A stretch of DNA of 64,000 nucleotides from AP-16 sp963755055 (GTDB taxonomy: Bacteria > Pseudomonadota > Alphaproteobacteria > Rhizobiales > Xanthobacteraceae): assembly GCA_963755055.1 (NCBI GenBank), contig CAVWIS010000024.1, positions 50,169-114,168 on the forward strand. Reading direction: 5' to 3'. Numbering within the stretch: the stretch's first letter is position 1; each line of letters starts with the position of its first letter. Made by a program: the position numbers and the translations under genes. Below the pieces are notes generated by a model. It did not search any database. It saw only the letters and a list, made by a program, of their open reading frames with translations, and was not told where the DNA came from. Positions 10,101-16,574 of this stretch are shown one piece after another.

Positions 10101-10471
10101 ACGCGCGACGGCGTCGGGCGGGGCTGGAGATCGAGGCGCGCACTCTCGCCCTTCTGGCAAGCGCCTATCGTCTCAAGGGCGATCTCGCTTCCGGCCTGCA
10201 GGCCGCCGACGAGGCGATCGATGTGGCGACGGCGCGGCGCGCCCGCGTCCCGGAGTCCTTCGCGCGCATCGTTCGTGCAGAAATCCTCTGGAAGATGGGT
10301 GGGGCGGCCGACCAGATCGGCGCCGAAATCGACAGAGCTCGGGCGCTGATGGAAGAGACCGGCGCGGCCATATATCGCCCAGTCCTGGATGATCTCGTGA
10401 GCAGGCGCGCGGGGGGCACGAGCACCACCGCCAAACGTTCGTCGCCTCCCGATGCGTCGCTCGCCGGATGA
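7193..10471 (+). CDS. zinc-ribbon / class III cyclase / AAA ATPase / TPR regulator
   Basis: This is a 1092-residue multidomain protein. Residues 17-63 hold a double zinc ribbon (CPGC, CGTC, CAAC, CGRC). Residues about 88-265 are a class III nucleotide cyclase domain with metal aspartates D96 (FADIRNST) and D140 (QGDGVMALFG). Residues about 280-560 are an ATPase domain with Walker A GEEGVGKS (310-317) and Walker B VVLVEDLHW. The C-terminal half is helical and TPR-like. This zinc-ribbon, cyclase, ATPase, TPR order is common in Bradyrhizobium-type genomes. In the usual VNxASR transition-state motif the Asn is His here (VVHLASR, H210), while the Arg is kept (R214). So the cyclase may be weak or degenerate. 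No obvious operon partner. Confidence 0.9.
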   Translation: MSITAHASAVQDRAMLCPGCGADNGTTNAFCGTCGTPLGPMCAACGHVSPLNARFCGRCGTPLAAPVPSGHSSEQLLRALSARGGERKRLTVMFADIRNSTGLIDRIDPEDAMRRMQPAIDAMRSAVDRYGGVVNRVQGDGVMALFGAPRSHEDHAVRACLAALAMQDAVARFGDPEVSIRVGLHTGEVVVQAVETSLYQTYDAAGAVVHLASRMEQMAEGGGILLTADTLAAARQFIQVKPLGPQAIRGMLSAVEVFKLVGVRNAPASELFRSRPHLSRLTGRQQQVDAVEAALADAAGGDARVVGVVGEEGVGKSRLCFEFAESCRRRGIRVYEARVLAHGRATPFQPVLELLRASLGVRAGDPAEATRRRIASVVGSLPGGGEGLPLLLDFLGLADAAYPVPRLDPLVRKTRLMELICNLARSAPRDQATVVLVEDLHWIDAASEEFIEALADAVIGTPTLLLLNFRPDYSAAWMRRSHYRQINVSRLDPANADDLLRDLLGDDASLALVSRNIAWRAQGNPFFIEELVNSLVERGDFQGTRGAYRLAGGIDTVPLPATVEALLAARIDRLEEHPKQVLQSAAVIGRELPVAILEAVTNLQPAEIADALRQLRQAELLHELPPHEGALHAFRHPLIQEVAYRSLLHTRQRTIHAAVAAAIKTHFKDRVEEWASLLAYHLEQAGDTMQAAQANIRAALWFGSTDASQALRTWKKVHDLLNLQPPSESIAYLRSVTCHQIMNFGWREGMSAEEAKGYFEEAKELALAAGNLRGNAALHAVFGRILAASGSADEYVSRIREAEALVGESSDASLQVTLKAVLCHALRLAGRLQSALTVNIEATNRAHEIGEFDRGILGFDIERWLTVMRGQLLILLGRFDEARPYLDRLLQVDAAQRDITSHVACVAYVDLAWAEGDAHLAEAHAAQAIATAVNGSPYEQVHARACRGLSHIVAGRLDSAVEDLAETLSYARRRRAGLEIEARTLALLASAYRLKGDLASGLQAADEAIDVATARRARVPESFARIVRAEILWKMGGAADQIGAEIDRARALMEETGAAIYRPVLDDLVSRRAGGTSTTAKRSSPPDASLAG

Positions 10472-10612
10472 AGCTGCGGGGCACGGCCCCGGGTCGCCCC
10501 TCAGCAGACGTCGACGCGTGATACAATCGCCGTAGACTTAACAATATATTCGATTTAACATAGTTGTTGTGGACACCTTCCCCCGTCGGCCCGACCAAAG
10601 CGGAGATGAAAG

Positions 10613-10993
10613 ATGCCCGGACTTCAGACCCTTCTTGGTGATCTAAATTGCGCATTCGGCAGAGAGGGCATCGATAAGTTGGCCGCCGCGCGAGAGACGT
10701 TTGCGCCAGGCAAGCCGCTCGCCGCCGGCGTGGTCGTCAAGGCCGGGACGCGATACCATGGCCCGTGGCATGACTACATCAACAAGATACCCAAGAGCAT
10801 GCAGGAGGCGATACGCACTGTCATATACTATGCGTTATCGACCGAGCCGCCGACGCAGATCACATTTGCCTGGGCGCCGGGCTACGATTATGAGCTTTCG
10901 ATCTGGCACGCGCCGGACACCAAGGCCACTCGCGGCGGCATCACCGTGCTGATCAAGAGCCGCTACCCGGACGACAAGCATCCCGTCGGCTAA
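10613..10993 (+). CDS. hypothetical protein
   Basis: This is a 126-residue protein with a GGAGATGAAAG ribosome binding site immediately upstream. Composition is that of a real soluble protein, with aromatic-rich middle (GTRYHGPWHDYINK; FAWAPGYDYELSIWH). There is no signal peptide, no membrane helix and no motif I recognise. The roughly 140 bp before it are AT-rich for this genome (around ACAATATATTCGATTT), consistent with its own promoter. It converges on the sulfotransferase gene. I cannot propose a function. Confidence 0.65.
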   Translation: MPGLQTLLGDLNCAFGREGIDKLAAARETFAPGKPLAAGVVVKAGTRYHGPWHDYINKIPKSMQEAIRTVIYYALSTEPPTQITFAWAPGYDYELSIWHAPDTKATRGGITVLIKSRYPDDKHPVG

Positions 10994-11064
10994 GTGCAGC
11001 TGAGCCTATCTGCGCTCGAGCCTCGCATCGATCGGCAACGGAACGCTGCTGCCGGGTCTTCCGG

Positions 11065-12234
11065 TCATGCCTCCGCCAGGTCGATGCCGGCTTGCTGCAC
11101 CCATGCGAGGTATTCGGCAGACCGATCGACGACGGCGGCGCGCGACAGACCGAATTGCTCCAGCGAATAGAGGTGACGCGGCCTGGTCGCGGCTCGTTGG
11201 CTCTCGACATATTGCCTCATGCCCTGCTCGAAGGCCGCCGAATACGAATACCCGAACTGCCGGTAGATGCCGCGGACGACGCCGAGCGGATCCGCGACCA
11301 GCCGATCGTAGCGAATATCGACAACACGGCTCGCTGCGTCGCGTGACCGGACCATCCGCCCCATGCCGTCGACGAACATGTCGAGAATGGTTTCTCCGAG
11401 CTCGGAAGGGTCCAGTCGGTTCGCCAGGATGATCCGGCGGTAACTGGCAGAGAGGCTGCACAGCGAGGGAACCGCCTGGCAGGGATGGCGGTGGAGCCTG
11501 ACCACGTTGGCGTCGGGAAAGACATCGCGCAGGACCGGATAGTAGTGCAGGTGAGTGGAGGACTTGGTCACCCAGTGACTGCCGCGGCAGAACAGCTGCA
11601 GATGCTGAACCTGCAGCCGGTAATGGGCATAGAGCTCGCGGAGCTCCTCGACACCGAGATGCTTCAACCAGGTCCAATATTCCGGCACCCGGTACATCAT
11701 CACCGGCACGAGGCTGTGACGCATCATCCAGTGGCATTCGTCGGGCGCCCGCGCCATCATCGGGTGAATCTGGCGAATTGGCGGTGCGGCCCGAGCAAAC
11801 AAGTCGAGGCGGCGTTGGACGATCTCGATGCGCGCGTCGGTGGCGTAGCTGTCCGGGCGCGGGGGCGGCGAGGGCGCCCACAGCTCCCACAGGAGCGGCG
11901 TTCGCGCATTGCCGTCGAGCGCCAGCAGGTTGTGGAGCAGCGTGCTCCCGGTTCGACCGAATCCGACGACGAACAGCGGCTGGCGGATCGGAACATCGGG
12001 GATGCCGCCGAAGAGCTCACGGTCCCTGGCAAAGCTCAAATAGGCGAGGATCCACGCGAAGATCTCCCGCTTCAGCAGACGCAAGGCGGCGGCGTCATAG
12101 CTGCCGCCGCGCTCCATCGCGGAGGCCAGGCATCGCAAGCCGTCGACGTGAATACCTCGCACCGGCGGCAGCGAAATCCCTGCCTGCTTCTCGGCGATGC
12201 GCCAGAGACCGTCGACATCGATCAAGGGAGTCAT
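11065..12234 (-). CDS. sulfotransferase family protein
   Basis: This 389-residue protein has the PAPS-dependent sulfotransferase signature. The 5'-phosphosulfate loop is PLFVVGFGRTGSTLLHNLL (about residues 86-104), and the 3'-phosphate-binding region is near FPDANVVRLHRHPCQAVPS (about 240-258). It belongs to the Sulfotransfer_3 type, which sulfates carbohydrates, lipids or phenolics with PAPS as donor. The length agrees with that group. The gene is monocistronic and convergent with the small hypothetical gene upstream of it on the map. The acceptor is unknown. Confidence 0.85.
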   Translation of the reverse strand: MTPLIDVDGLWRIAEKQAGISLPPVRGIHVDGLRCLASAMERGGSYDAAALRLLKREIFAWILAYLSFARDRELFGGIPDVPIRQPLFVVGFGRTGSTLLHNLLALDGNARTPLLWELWAPSPPPRPDSYATDARIEIVQRRLDLFARAAPPIRQIHPMMARAPDECHWMMRHSLVPVMMYRVPEYWTWLKHLGVEELRELYAHYRLQVQHLQLFCRGSHWVTKSSTHLHYYPVLRDVFPDANVVRLHRHPCQAVPSLCSLSASYRRIILANRLDPSELGETILDMFVDGMGRMVRSRDAASRVVDIRYDRLVADPLGVVRGIYRQFGYSYSAAFEQGMRQYVESQRAATRPRHLYSLEQFGLSRAAVVDRSAEYLAWVQQAGIDLAEA

Positions 12235-12677
12235 GTGGGCCGTCGAATCACTGCAGCACCTGACGACGACGAAGTTTCATGGCGCTCATCGTCTCCGGTT
12301 GGCGGGCGACGACACGCGGTCTAGCAAAGCCGGCCGCACGTCGCCGCTTTGGTCGGCCGTCGATTGCAGGTGGCTGGAGCAGCAAAATCCCACGCGGGAG
12401 ACGGAACGTCAAATGTCGCAAAGTATATTCCCGGAGGCTGACGCTGGACATCAGGTGCGCACTGCCGGCCGGACCCCTGTTCGCCTCGAAAATCCTGGCG
12501 AGGAGCTCGGGGACGCCGAAATTCGAAGGCAGGGGTACCCGGCGGATTGAACGTTTGGCGCCTGATGCGCGACCAAATCAGGTCGAACGCCAGGCCGAAG
12601 GGTCACCCGCTGGCGGGTCGAATGGCGCCCATCGGCTGCATCATCAGGGCATGGGTCGGCGCGGAAAGGGCGTGGGA
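12235..12677. other. 443-bp stretch without a recognisable gene
   Basis: A plus-strand frame is open through most of this stretch into the next small gene, but its translation is arginine-rich, without a ribosome binding site or family resemblance. I treat it as the upstream region of that gene. Confidence 0.45.
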
Positions 12678-12935
12678 ATGAGCGGCGAGGATCAGCTTGT
12701 TCCGGTTTTCATACCGGCGCTCGTGGCGCTGTTGATCCGTGCGGAGGAGCTGAACGGCGCTCCGCTCACGCGCGGTCAGGTCATCGCCATCAGGGACAAT
12801 GCAAATTGCATGATGCTGCCGGCGTCGACCAAAGCCCACATCGAGGACGATCGGGGCTATGCAGACATCGATCCGGAAGAATGCTGGGAAGATTGGCTGA
12901 GAGTCCGGGCGAGGATGGACCCGGCTCGCCGATAA
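12678..12935 (+). CDS. small hypothetical protein
   Basis: This is an 85-residue acidic protein beginning MSGEDQLVPVFIPALVALL, with GGAAAGGGCGTGGG before the ATG as a plausible ribosome binding site. The frame remains open further upstream, but the upstream part is arginine-rich and unlikely to be coding. The sequence includes NGAPLTRGQVIAIRDNA and a DIDPEECWEDW stretch that resembles small conserved hypothetical proteins seen in rhizobia. No catalytic motif. It ends 46 bp before the HEAT-repeat gene and could be co-transcribed with it. Confidence 0.6.
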   Translation: MSGEDQLVPVFIPALVALLIRAEELNGAPLTRGQVIAIRDNANCMMLPASTKAHIEDDRGYADIDPEECWEDWLRVRARMDPARR

Positions 12936-12981
12936 AGACCATGCGCCGGGACCTTCGATGCCGGGGAGGGGAGCCGATGTC

Positions 12982-13782
12982 ATGCGTAGATTGATCGTCG
13001 CGGTGTGGGCGCTGGTGGCGGCAGGGTGTCCCGCCGACGCGATTGCACAGCAATGGATCGAGTCTCGGCCTGCCGTGGAGTCGTTCGCGGTGCTCAAGGA
13101 GCCGGCCTTTGCCCAGGAGCAGGACAAGGAGCCGGGCAAGCCGTCGGCCGCGTTCGAGCGTTTCCGCTTCAGCTTCTTCGAGGACCGCGACTCCCCGCGT
13201 AACGGGCTCGACACCGCGGCGCTGGCCCGGCTCGAGGGCGATGAGCGCACAAGAGCGGAGGACATGCTCATCGGCTATCTGCCCGATGTCCGCGGGATCA
13301 TCGGCCTCGGCGTGCTGCGCTCGCGCCGGGCCGAGAGCCAGCTCGTAATTCTGTTCGAGTACGAGCGTGAGGGGCAGCGCGACGCCAGGACCTAGCGCGA
13401 CGACGACTGGTCGCCCCATCGCCTGCTCCGGCTGGCCAATGCCCTGTGGAAGATCCGGCCCGACCCGCGCTGGCCGGCGCCCGCGATCGGGGTGCTGACC
13501 TCCGCCGCCGAGCCCGTGCGGCGGCAGGCCGCCGTCGCGGCGCTTCACGACATGCACGATCCTGCCGCGGTCAGTGCCCTCATCGCGGCACTCGACGATC
13601 CCGACAGCCTGGTGCGCCACCATGCTGCTCGTGGACTCCTCACAATCCACGACCTGCCCGATAAATCCAACGACCGCGGGCACATGATGTACCGGGTGAT
13701 GTCGGACGATCGCGCCCAGCGCGAGGACGCCAGGCGGGACATCCTCGCGGCCATCGACGGGCGGCCGATCGCCGCGCCGTGA
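12982..13782 (+). pseudogene. exported HEAT-repeat protein gene interrupted by an in-frame TAG
   Basis: The frame begins MRRLIVAVWALVAAG, a signal peptide with probable cleavage after AIA (a VAAGC stretch also weakly resembles a lipobox). It runs 137 residues to a TAG at 13393-13395, then continues in the same frame without another stop to 13782. The downstream part is clearly coding: VRRQAAVAALHDMHDPAAV and ALIAALDDPDSLVRHHAA are HEAT-type repeat units. So one gene of about 266 codons has been split by a point mutation. The downstream half has a possible GTG start at 13492, so a separate C-terminal product is conceivable. Function unknown; HEAT repeats mediate protein binding. Confidence 0.75.
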
Positions 13783-13830
13783 GCGGGCGGCGAGAGCACG
13801 CATCGCCGCCTCACGCTCGGTCGATCCCAG

Positions 13831-14025
13831 CTATCGTATTGTTGTCCTCGGCAGCACGGATGTATGGCTGCTGATCGTCGATTCACCCTTGATGTCACCG
13901 ATCTTCGCGAAAATATCGATGGTTCCGCCGGTGACCCGGCTCAGCTCCTTCTCGGTCAACTCGATCTTGCCCGCCTCGGTCGTCGTGGTCAGGCGGTCGC
14001 GTGCAGGCTTCGGTGCATCGCTCAT
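13831..14025 (-). CDS. short double-glycine leader protein with truncated Hcp-like core
   Basis: This is a 64-residue protein with AAGGAAAAACC before the ATG. The first half is leader-like: acidic, ending in IELTEKELSRVTGG, the LxxxELxxVxGG pattern recognised by C39 peptidase-type exporters. After GG the sequence DIFAKIGDIKGEST matches the first strand of Hcp (type VI secretion tube) proteins. From memory, Hcp-like proteins with such leaders occur in related genomes, but those are about 150-190 residues. Here the frame ends about 30 residues after GG, so the Hcp-like part is truncated. No exporter gene is nearby. It may be a remnant or a short secreted peptide. Confidence 0.55.
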   Translation of the reverse strand: MSDAPKPARDRLTTTTEAGKIELTEKELSRVTGGTIDIFAKIGDIKGESTISSHTSVLPRTTIR

Positions 14026-14204
14026 GGTTTTTCCTTGATTTGCACGGCGCGCAGGCCTGTGCCCGGCGGACCTGGGGCGGTGTATCCATCGACGAGATCG
14101 AAGGGCCGATCGCTTCCTTTTCGCATCCCGTCGACCAGGAAGGAGCCTCGCGTCGACAGGGTTTGGAAGCGCACGTGCGAGCGTAACACACGTCGAGATG
14201 ACAC
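14022..14204 (-). CDS. possible small protein overlapping the leader-protein gene
   Basis: This 60-codon frame ends with TGA that overlaps the ATG of the double-glycine leader gene (ATGA arrangement), as in translational coupling. Its C-terminal part (GSFLVDGMRKGSDRPFDLVD, then GYTAPGPPGTGLRAVQIKE) has normal protein composition. There is no clear ribosome binding site and no family I recognise. It could be the upstream partner of the leader protein or a chance frame. Confidence 0.3.
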   Translation of the reverse strand: MSSRRVLRSHVRFQTLSTRGSFLVDGMRKGSDRPFDLVDGYTAPGPPGTGLRAVQIKEKP

Positions 14205-14319
14205 GCCATGGCGTATTGCATCAACCTCCTGTGTTCTCGCAACGCTCCGGCGCCTGTGCTCGGTCGTGGTAATCCGCTACACTGCGCTTGACAATGAATT
14301 GCGGCACGGGAGGACCTGC

Positions 14320-15066
14320 GTGAAATCCGGCATCATCACCGCTGCAGCGACTGCGCTGCTGTTTTCCGGCGTCGCCGCTGCGGCCGAGATCAAGGTTCTC
14401 TCCACGCAGGCCACCGAGCAGGCCTATCGCGAATTGGTGCCGCAGTTCGAGCAGGCGTCCGGGCACAAGGTCACCACGATCTTCACCGGAACGCTCGATG
14501 CCAACAAGCGGTTGGCGGCCGGCGAGATCTATGACGTCCTGATCATGTCCAGCGCGTCGATCGACGAGCATATCAAGGGCGGCAAGGTTTTGCCCGGCAG
14601 CCACGTCGATGTCGCCAGATCGGGCGTGGCCGTCGCCGTGCGCGCCGGCGCGCCGAAGCCCGACATCAGCACGACCGAAGCACTGAAGAAGACGCTGCTG
14701 GCCGCCAGGTCGATCGGCTATTCCACCGGACCGAGCGGCAATTACGTCATCGGCTTGCTCCAGCGCATGGGGATCGCCGACGAGGTCAAGCCGAAACTTC
14801 GGCAGACCCCGACCGGGGTATTCGTCGCCAGCATCATCGCCAGCGGCGAAGCCGAGGTCGGCTTTCAGCAGGTGAGCGAACTGATGGCCGCCCCCGGCAT
14901 CGACTATGTCGGTCCGCTGCCGGCAGACATCCAGCACATGACCGTGTTCGCCAGCGGCATTCCGGTCGGCGCGAAGGAGGTCGACGCGGCGAAAGCGCTG
15001 GTGAAATTCATCACCGCGCCGGCAGCCGCGGCAGCATTCAGGAAGCGAGGCATGGAGCCCGGCTGA
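14320..15066 (+). CDS. ModA-like periplasmic substrate-binding protein
   Basis: This is a 248-residue exported protein. I start at GTG 14320, which has GGGAGGACCT just upstream and begins a normal signal peptide (MKSGIITAAATALLFSGVA, then AAAE). The mature part starts EIKVLSTQATEQAYRELVP and has the extracellular-solute-binding (SBP_bac_11, molybdate-type) pattern: a YDVLIMSSASID strand, an IGYSTGPSGNYV loop for anion binding and a final FITAPAAAAAFRKRGMEP helix. No permease or ATPase gene is next to it, so it is an orphan binding protein. The ligand is unknown; many such orphan ModA-like proteins are not molybdate-specific. Confidence 0.8.
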   Translation: MKSGIITAAATALLFSGVAAAAEIKVLSTQATEQAYRELVPQFEQASGHKVTTIFTGTLDANKRLAAGEIYDVLIMSSASIDEHIKGGKVLPGSHVDVARSGVAVAVRAGAPKPDISTTEALKKTLLAARSIGYSTGPSGNYVIGLLQRMGIADEVKPKLRQTPTGVFVASIIASGEAEVGFQQVSELMAAPGIDYVGPLPADIQHMTVFASGIPVGAKEVDAAKALVKFITAPAAAAAFRKRGMEPG

Positions 15067-15200
15067 ACGGACGACCATCGCTCGCCATCTGCAGCCGGAG
15101 CCCGCGAAGGTTGGCAGGATCGCCGAACCCGCCCGAAAATGCGATGCTGCCGGACAATGCGACCGACGGAGCGGGTCGCACAGGAGCACGGCTCGATCCC

Positions 15201-15699
15201 ATGGACATGCTCGTCAAGCTTTACGATCTCCCTGAACTCGCGACAAATCTTCGAGGCGCTGCGCCAGGAGCGTATCGACATCCGGCGCGCGCTCGCCCCC
15301 GACAAGCACACGGTCGCCGCATGGGTCCGCGAGACGTTCAGCGACCGATGGGCGAGCGAGACCGAGGTCGCCTTCACCCGCCAGCCCGTCTCCTGCTTCA
15401 TCGCGGTAAAGGACGCCAGGATCGCGGGGTTCGCCTGCCATGACGCGACGTGCCGCAATTTCTTCGGCCCGACCGGCGTGGATCCGAGCGCGAGAAAGAA
15501 GGGAATCGGTACGGCCCTGCTGTTCGCCTGCCTCGAGGACATGAGGCATCAGGGCTTCGGCTACGCCATCATCGGCGGTGTCGGCCCGGCGGACTACTAT
15601 GCGAAAGCCGTCGGCGCCGTGCCCATCGAGGGCTCCGATCCCGGGATCTATCGCGGACTGCTTGGCAGCTGGCGGCTTGATCCGATCACCGCGCCGTGA
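15201..15699 (+). pseudogene. GNAT-family acetyltransferase gene with a frameshift near 15250
   Basis: The N-terminus (MDMLVKLYDLPELATNL) and the rest (EALRQERIDIRRALAPDKH onward) lie in different frames that join near position 15250 with a one-base difference. Together they give about 165 residues of a GNAT acetyltransferase. The acetyl-CoA loop is PSARKKGIGTALLFACLEDM, followed by GYAIIGGVGPADYYAKAVGA. An acyl-CoA-dependent N-acetyltransferase role is expected; the substrate is unknown. The last 45 bp plus trailing DNA are duplicated 6 kb away at 21687. The shift may be a sequencing error or real inactivation. Confidence 0.7.
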
Positions 15700-15735
15700 G
15701 GACCCCGCAAGACAAGGGCGAGCACCACCGCGGCA
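15652..15735 (+). repeat. direct repeat, left copy (acetyltransferase 3' end)
   Basis: This segment covers the last codons of the acetyltransferase gene and about 35 bp beyond its stop. It matches 21687-21770 in the same orientation: the first 26 bases are identical, then about 8 mismatches in the next 45. Between the copies lies the pfl island. Confidence 0.75.
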
Positions 15736-15855
15736 TGATCCCAGTACCGGCCCGGTTGGTTGGCTGACCCGTTGCGGCGTCGCCGCCCACGCACGGAATC
15801 CGTGCGGACGGAAGCCTTCGTCCACCCGAGGCGCCCGAGGATCGCCGCGCAACTC

Positions 15856-16209
15856 CCGTCGCCCGCACGCCGCCTTCGCGATCGACTATTTCGTGTAGCG
15901 CGTCGCACTGCATGCTGGCGGCGGCGCTGGGCGGAATCCTTGCCTTCGTGTTCACCCACGATGCGGGCGCGCATCGCCGAAAGGATCGCCTGGCTCGGGG
16001 TCGCGCTCGACCCCGCCGCCGACGCGGCGTGCGAGACCTTGATATCGCGGCCGGAAAGCCGTGTCCGGCTCTACATGACCCCGACCGACGAGGAGTTGAT
16101 GATCGCCCGGCATACGCTCGCGCTGCTTTCGCGCGTGGTGCGCCGCGGATGGCCGGCGAAGCCGTTGCCGGTGAATTTGCCTCGCGCGGCGAGCGATTTT
16201 CGAATATAG
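15856..16209 (+). pseudogene. ackA: acetate kinase C-terminal remnant
   Basis: Three frames together spell the last third of acetate kinase. HAAFAIDYFV is cut by TAG (15896-15898) where the family has Tyr. Next comes LAAALGGILAFVFT in a second frame (from 15912). RARIAERIAWLGVALDPAA and PTDEELMIARHTLALL follow in a third (from 15961). The family is about 400 residues; roughly 110 survive and the N-terminal two thirds are absent. Acetate kinase makes ATP from acetyl phosphate and would have completed a pyruvate to formate plus acetate pathway with the adjacent pfl genes. This copy cannot be functional. Confidence 0.75.
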
Positions 16210-16222
16210 TGTGCCCATTGGT

Positions 16223-16236
16223 TTACGTCAGATCAA
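16223..16236 (+). promoter_or_regulatory. weak FNR/FixK-box candidate upstream of pflB
   Basis: TTACGTCAGATCAA has a perfect right half (ATCAA) of the FNR/FixK consensus TTGAT-N4-ATCAA but a poor left half. It lies about 340 bp before pflB, farther than usual. Oxygen control of pfl is known in other bacteria; this site is only a suggestion. Confidence 0.2.
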
Positions 16237-16574
16237 TGAGGCGATTGCGATATCGGCGATGTTCGCCGATAAGCTGGCCGACGGTGCCGACCCGAAGCTG
16301 TTCGGCGATGTCGTCACGAAGGGAGTTCTGCCCGAGGATCGCGCTATGGCTGCGAGCGCAAATAGATCCATCCATCCAGGTCTCGCGTGCTTCGGACACT
16401 TGATCGGCCGTCAAATCGATCGAAGGCTCGCGCGGAACCTGCACAAGCGCTGGCTACCTCCGATCACCGAGCCGAAGCCGAAATGGAGCTCTGAATCTTT
16501 CGCAAAAGGACCGCAAGACGACCGCTGCGGCGGCCGTCCAGAAGAACCGGACAATTCGCGTCGGGAGGGATAGC

